Positions 4,679-5,824 of a DNA stretch of 5,824 nt are shown here, piece after piece. Numbering within the stretch: the stretch's first letter is position 1; each line of letters begins with the position of its first letter. The DNA comes from Patescibacteria group bacterium (GTDB lineage Bacteria; Patescibacteriota; Minisyncoccia; Phycocordibacterales; JAGLOS01), in assembly GCA_018814635.1 (NCBI GenBank), contig JAHIYV010000035.1, positions 1 through 5,824 of the forward strand, read 5' to 3'. The notes below the pieces were generated by a model that saw nothing but the letters and a program-made list of their open reading frames with translations, was not told the DNA's origin and searched no databases. The position numbers were made by a program, and so were the translations under genes.

Positions 4679-4684
4679 TATAAT
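4679..4684 (+). promoter_or_regulatory. -10 element upstream of tRNA-Glu
   Basis: A perfect TATAAT lies 55 bases before the tRNA. The -35 region is only a T-rich stretch with TTTACT nearby. The resulting 5' leader of about 50 bases would contain the AAACAG / CTGTTT hairpin. Confidence 0.4.
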
Positions 4685-4691
4685 CGTATTC

Positions 4692-4715
4692 AAACAGCTT
4701 TTTCCAAAACTGTTT
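4692..4715 (+). repeat. Hairpin AAACAG / CTGTTT just before tRNA-Glu
   Basis: AAACAG (4692-4697) and TTTT (4699-4702) pair with AAAA (4706-4709) and CTGTTT (4710-4715) with one bulged C and the loop TCC, followed by TTG. AAACAGCTTTT (4692-4702) is the exact reverse complement of 4822-4832 on the other side of the tRNA. It may be an intrinsic terminator or a trace of recombination. Confidence 0.45.
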
Positions 4716-4739
4716 TTGTATCAATAAGGTTTTTACAAA

Positions 4740-4811
4740 GGCCCCATCGTCTAACGGTTAGGACATCGGCTTTTCAAGCCGGTAATCGGGGTTCGATTCC
4801 CCGTGGGGTCA
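4740..4811 (+). tRNA. tRNA-Glu, anticodon TTC, CCA not encoded
   Basis: The acceptor stem GGCCCCA (4740-4746) pairs with TGGGGTC (4804-4810) with one G.T pair, followed by discriminator A. The anticodon loop is TTTTCAA, giving TTC (glutamate). The T arm is CGGGG, TTCGATT, CCCCG. Unlike the two other tRNAs here, the 3' end continues CAA rather than CCA, so the tail must be added after transcription. The serine recombinase frame on the other strand runs into this gene from its 3' end. This fits use of the tRNA 3' end as an attachment site. Confidence 0.96.
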
Positions 4812-5290
4812 CAAACAGGAGAAAAGCTGTTTTGCAAGGCACGAAAGCCATTTTTACATTTGTATTCAAGGGTATTTCCGGAAAATTTAAGTTCGGAAAA
4901 CACTGTGCGTATAATTATCTCTTTTTCCTCAGAATTGCCAATATAGTAATGTAAATAAGCATCTTGTAGGAGTTCGGAAAGTTTTATGATTTCTACAATA
5001 ACTTCGTGTGAGGATATGTCCATTACTTGTTCTTTTGTTTGAAGTGCAGACAATTCTGAGCTGAGATGACGCTCTTGTTCAACATAATCCTCTGGAGTAT
5101 AAACGCCTGCCTTCAATAAAGGAATTCGATTTTCTCTTAAGTATGAAAGATCTTCTCTCGTCTTCTTTTTCCTTCTTTCGCTTTGCTCTAAAGCGATGTT
5201 TCTTTTATGTTCAACATCATTAATATCAGATTGAGTCTTACTCTCTATATCAGAAAGTTCACCAGTTGAGAAAGTAAGACTATAAATTAT
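4751..5290 (-). pseudogene. Large serine recombinase, C-terminal part, reading into tRNA-Glu
   Basis: An open frame of 179 codons runs from just after a TGA (5291-5293) to a TAG at 4751-4753. It starts in the coiled-coil region (STGELSDIESKTQSDINDV, then Glu/Lys/Arg-rich) and continues through TPEDYVEQERHLSSELSALQ to the closing region of serine recombinases (EKEIIIRTVFSELKFSGNTL, KNGFRALQNSFSPVC). The last 19 codons, from DPTGNRTP to the stop, are only the antisense of tRNA-Glu. No ATG is available near the start, and the preceding zinc-ribbon part is in another frame, so this is the back half of one broken gene. Recombinases of this class integrate or excise elements at short sites, and such genes often lie beside their attachment site. 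The gene is very unlikely to be active. Confidence 0.75.
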
Positions 5291-5621
5291 TCACTGACTT
5301 TATTTTCCAGAACCCATACTGCGACATTCTTTTTTTATTAGGACAACTTTTATCACAACGAGCGCCAAGGTATATATGATTCTTTCTATTATAAGGAGTG
5401 TATATGCGACCACATATTCCACAAGTAAAAATACCTCTGTATGAAATAATAAGTTTATTATTATAATGCTTACTTTTTCGTCTACTATCAAGGGCCTGCT
5501 TTACTTTGTCATATATTTCTTTTGAAATAATTGCTTCATGGCTGATGCTTTTAACCCACGCACCATCGTTAGGATGGTATAAAAATAAAAGTATTAGGAC
5601 GAGGTTGACAAGAATTTGCAA
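5280..5621 (-). pseudogene. Large serine recombinase, middle part with zinc ribbon; catalytic domain lost
   Basis: In this frame the recognisable part begins at HPNDGAWVKSISHEAIISKE (from about 5576), the end of the 'Recombinase' domain with its conserved 'HEaIIs.e.y..v' motif. The recombinase zinc beta ribbon follows, with Cys67, Cys70, Cys89 and Cys93 of the frame (TCGICG and CDKSCP). After that the frame goes off, reading SQYGFWKIK and stopping at 5280. From the T7 run at 5330-5336 another frame continues better (NVAVWVLENKVSE), and then the C-terminal frame takes over, so two frameshifts are needed. Upstream of HPND the translation is meaningless hydrophobic sequence and overlaps the promoter of the next gene. 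The resolvase catalytic domain with its serine is not in the window. Confidence 0.8.
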
Positions 5622-5632
5622 ATTGATATACT
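5605..5632 (+). promoter_or_regulatory. Near-consensus promoter of the CsoR-type repressor gene
   Basis: A perfect TTGACA (5605-5610), a 16-base spacer and TATACT (5627-5632), with TGA directly before it as an extended -10 (5624-5626). This is the strongest promoter in the window. The predicted start is near 5639, inside the inverted repeat 5638-5660, so a bound repressor would block it. Confidence 0.8.
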
Positions 5633-5637
5633 GTAAC

Positions 5638-5660
5638 CTATACCTATGGTTAGGGTATAG
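5638..5660 (+). promoter_or_regulatory. Inverted repeat of CsoR-operator type
   Basis: CTATACC (5638-5644) and GGTATAG (5654-5660) are perfect 7-bp arms separated by 9 bases; a G before the right arm gives GGGTATAG. CsoR-family repressors are known to bind pseudo-palindromes with TACC/GGTA arms around a short centre. Its place at the predicted transcription start of a csoR-like gene supports autoregulation. Confidence 0.65.
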
Positions 5661-5686
5661 ATAACTTAATTTATAATTATAAAATT

Positions 5687-5824
5687 ATGCAAAATCAAAA
5701 AAATAAAATTCTTATCAATTTTAAAAAAACGCAAAGCTTGCTCGGCAAGATAATTAAAATGGTTGACAGCAATGAATATTGCATTGATATAATGCAACAA
5801 AATTTGGCAGCGATTGGACTATTG
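5687..5824 (+). CDS. CsoR/DUF156-family metal-sensing transcriptional repressor, N-terminal part
   Basis: The frame starts at ATG 5687 and runs off the window end after 46 codons. The visible part matches the first two helices of the family: a Lys-rich opening, then QSLLGKIIKMVDSNEYCIDI (16-35), QQNLAAIGLL (37-46). The family motif is 'GQ..gi..Mie...yCiDil.Qi.A...al'. Cys32 in 'YCIDI' corresponds to the first metal-binding cysteine of CsoR; the usual Gly-Gln before helix one reads Thr-Gln. Family members sense Cu(I), Ni, formaldehyde or sulfur species. The metal cannot be told because the second-helix His/Cys ligands lie beyond the edge. A strong promoter and an operator-like repeat precede it; no Shine-Dalgarno sequence is visible. 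An exporter or chaperone gene downstream would be expected. Confidence 0.85.
   Translation, partial: MQNQKNKILINFKKTQSLLGKIIKMVDSNEYCIDIMQQNLAAIGLL

Noticed and set aside
4322..4683. Two plus-strand frames across tRNA-Ser (EVGFEPTIRFP and DLNPRYGFPHTAF)
   Set aside because: They are translations of the antisense of tRNA-Ser and of the repeat region after it, with no family resemblance.
4536..4724. 62-residue minus-strand frame through the palindrome (TTWGSDPQVV)
   Set aside because: The frame is the translation of palindrome 4573-4607 and AT-rich spacer; the palindrome yields the same residues in both directions.
5300..5491. 63-residue minus-strand frame overlapping the recombinase
   Set aside because: It is a shifted reading of the zinc-ribbon part, with no motifs of its own.

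Overview
The window is AT-rich and gene-dense, with many very small genes, weak or absent Shine-Dalgarno sites and a full-length LepA. This combination, together with the style of the small membrane proteins, suggests a Patescibacteria/CPR genome, probably of the Parcubacteria group. That is an inference from gene style, not a phylogenetic result. TGA acts as an ordinary stop (the FtsB-like gene ends TGG TGA), so the sequence gives no sign of the Gracilibacteria/Absconditabacteria code in which TGA means glycine.

Left part (1-3240), mostly plus strand. A complete lepA is followed by a DUF4282-type two-helix membrane protein. Next come a 36-residue single-helix membrane peptide on the minus strand and, divergent from it, an FtsB/DivIC-like septum-formation protein. 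tRNA-Gly(CCC) and a 40-residue membrane peptide with its own promoter follow. The intergenic spaces hold perfect palindromes of a recurring type.

Middle part (3240-4440), minus strand. A 2[4Fe-4S] ferredoxin lies upstream of the wreck of an aromatic amino acid enzyme: the first 83 residues of a TyrA-type prephenate dehydrogenase run directly, out of frame, into the back two thirds of an AroQ-type chorismate mutase. tRNA-Ser(CGA) follows, then a 120-bp stretch carrying a 23-bp copy of the tRNA-Ser 5' end, a GC-rich patch and hairpins.

Right part (4440-5824). tRNA-Glu(TTC) on the plus strand is met head-on at its 3' end by a decayed large serine recombinase on the minus strand. The recombinase reading frame runs without a stop into the tRNA, and the tRNA lacks the encoded CCA that the other two tRNAs have. 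Only the part of the recombinase after the catalytic domain survives, and it needs at least two frameshifts to read through. This looks like one end of an old integrated element that used tRNA-Glu as its target. At the right edge begins a CsoR/DUF156-type metal-sensing repressor with a near-consensus promoter and an inverted repeat of CsoR-operator type at the predicted transcription start.

The most unusual signals are the family of three compensated palindromes with shared CACTTGG / CCAAGTG arms, the second hairpin type that accompanies them, the TyrA-chorismate mutase deletion remnant, and the tRNA-linked rearrangements.
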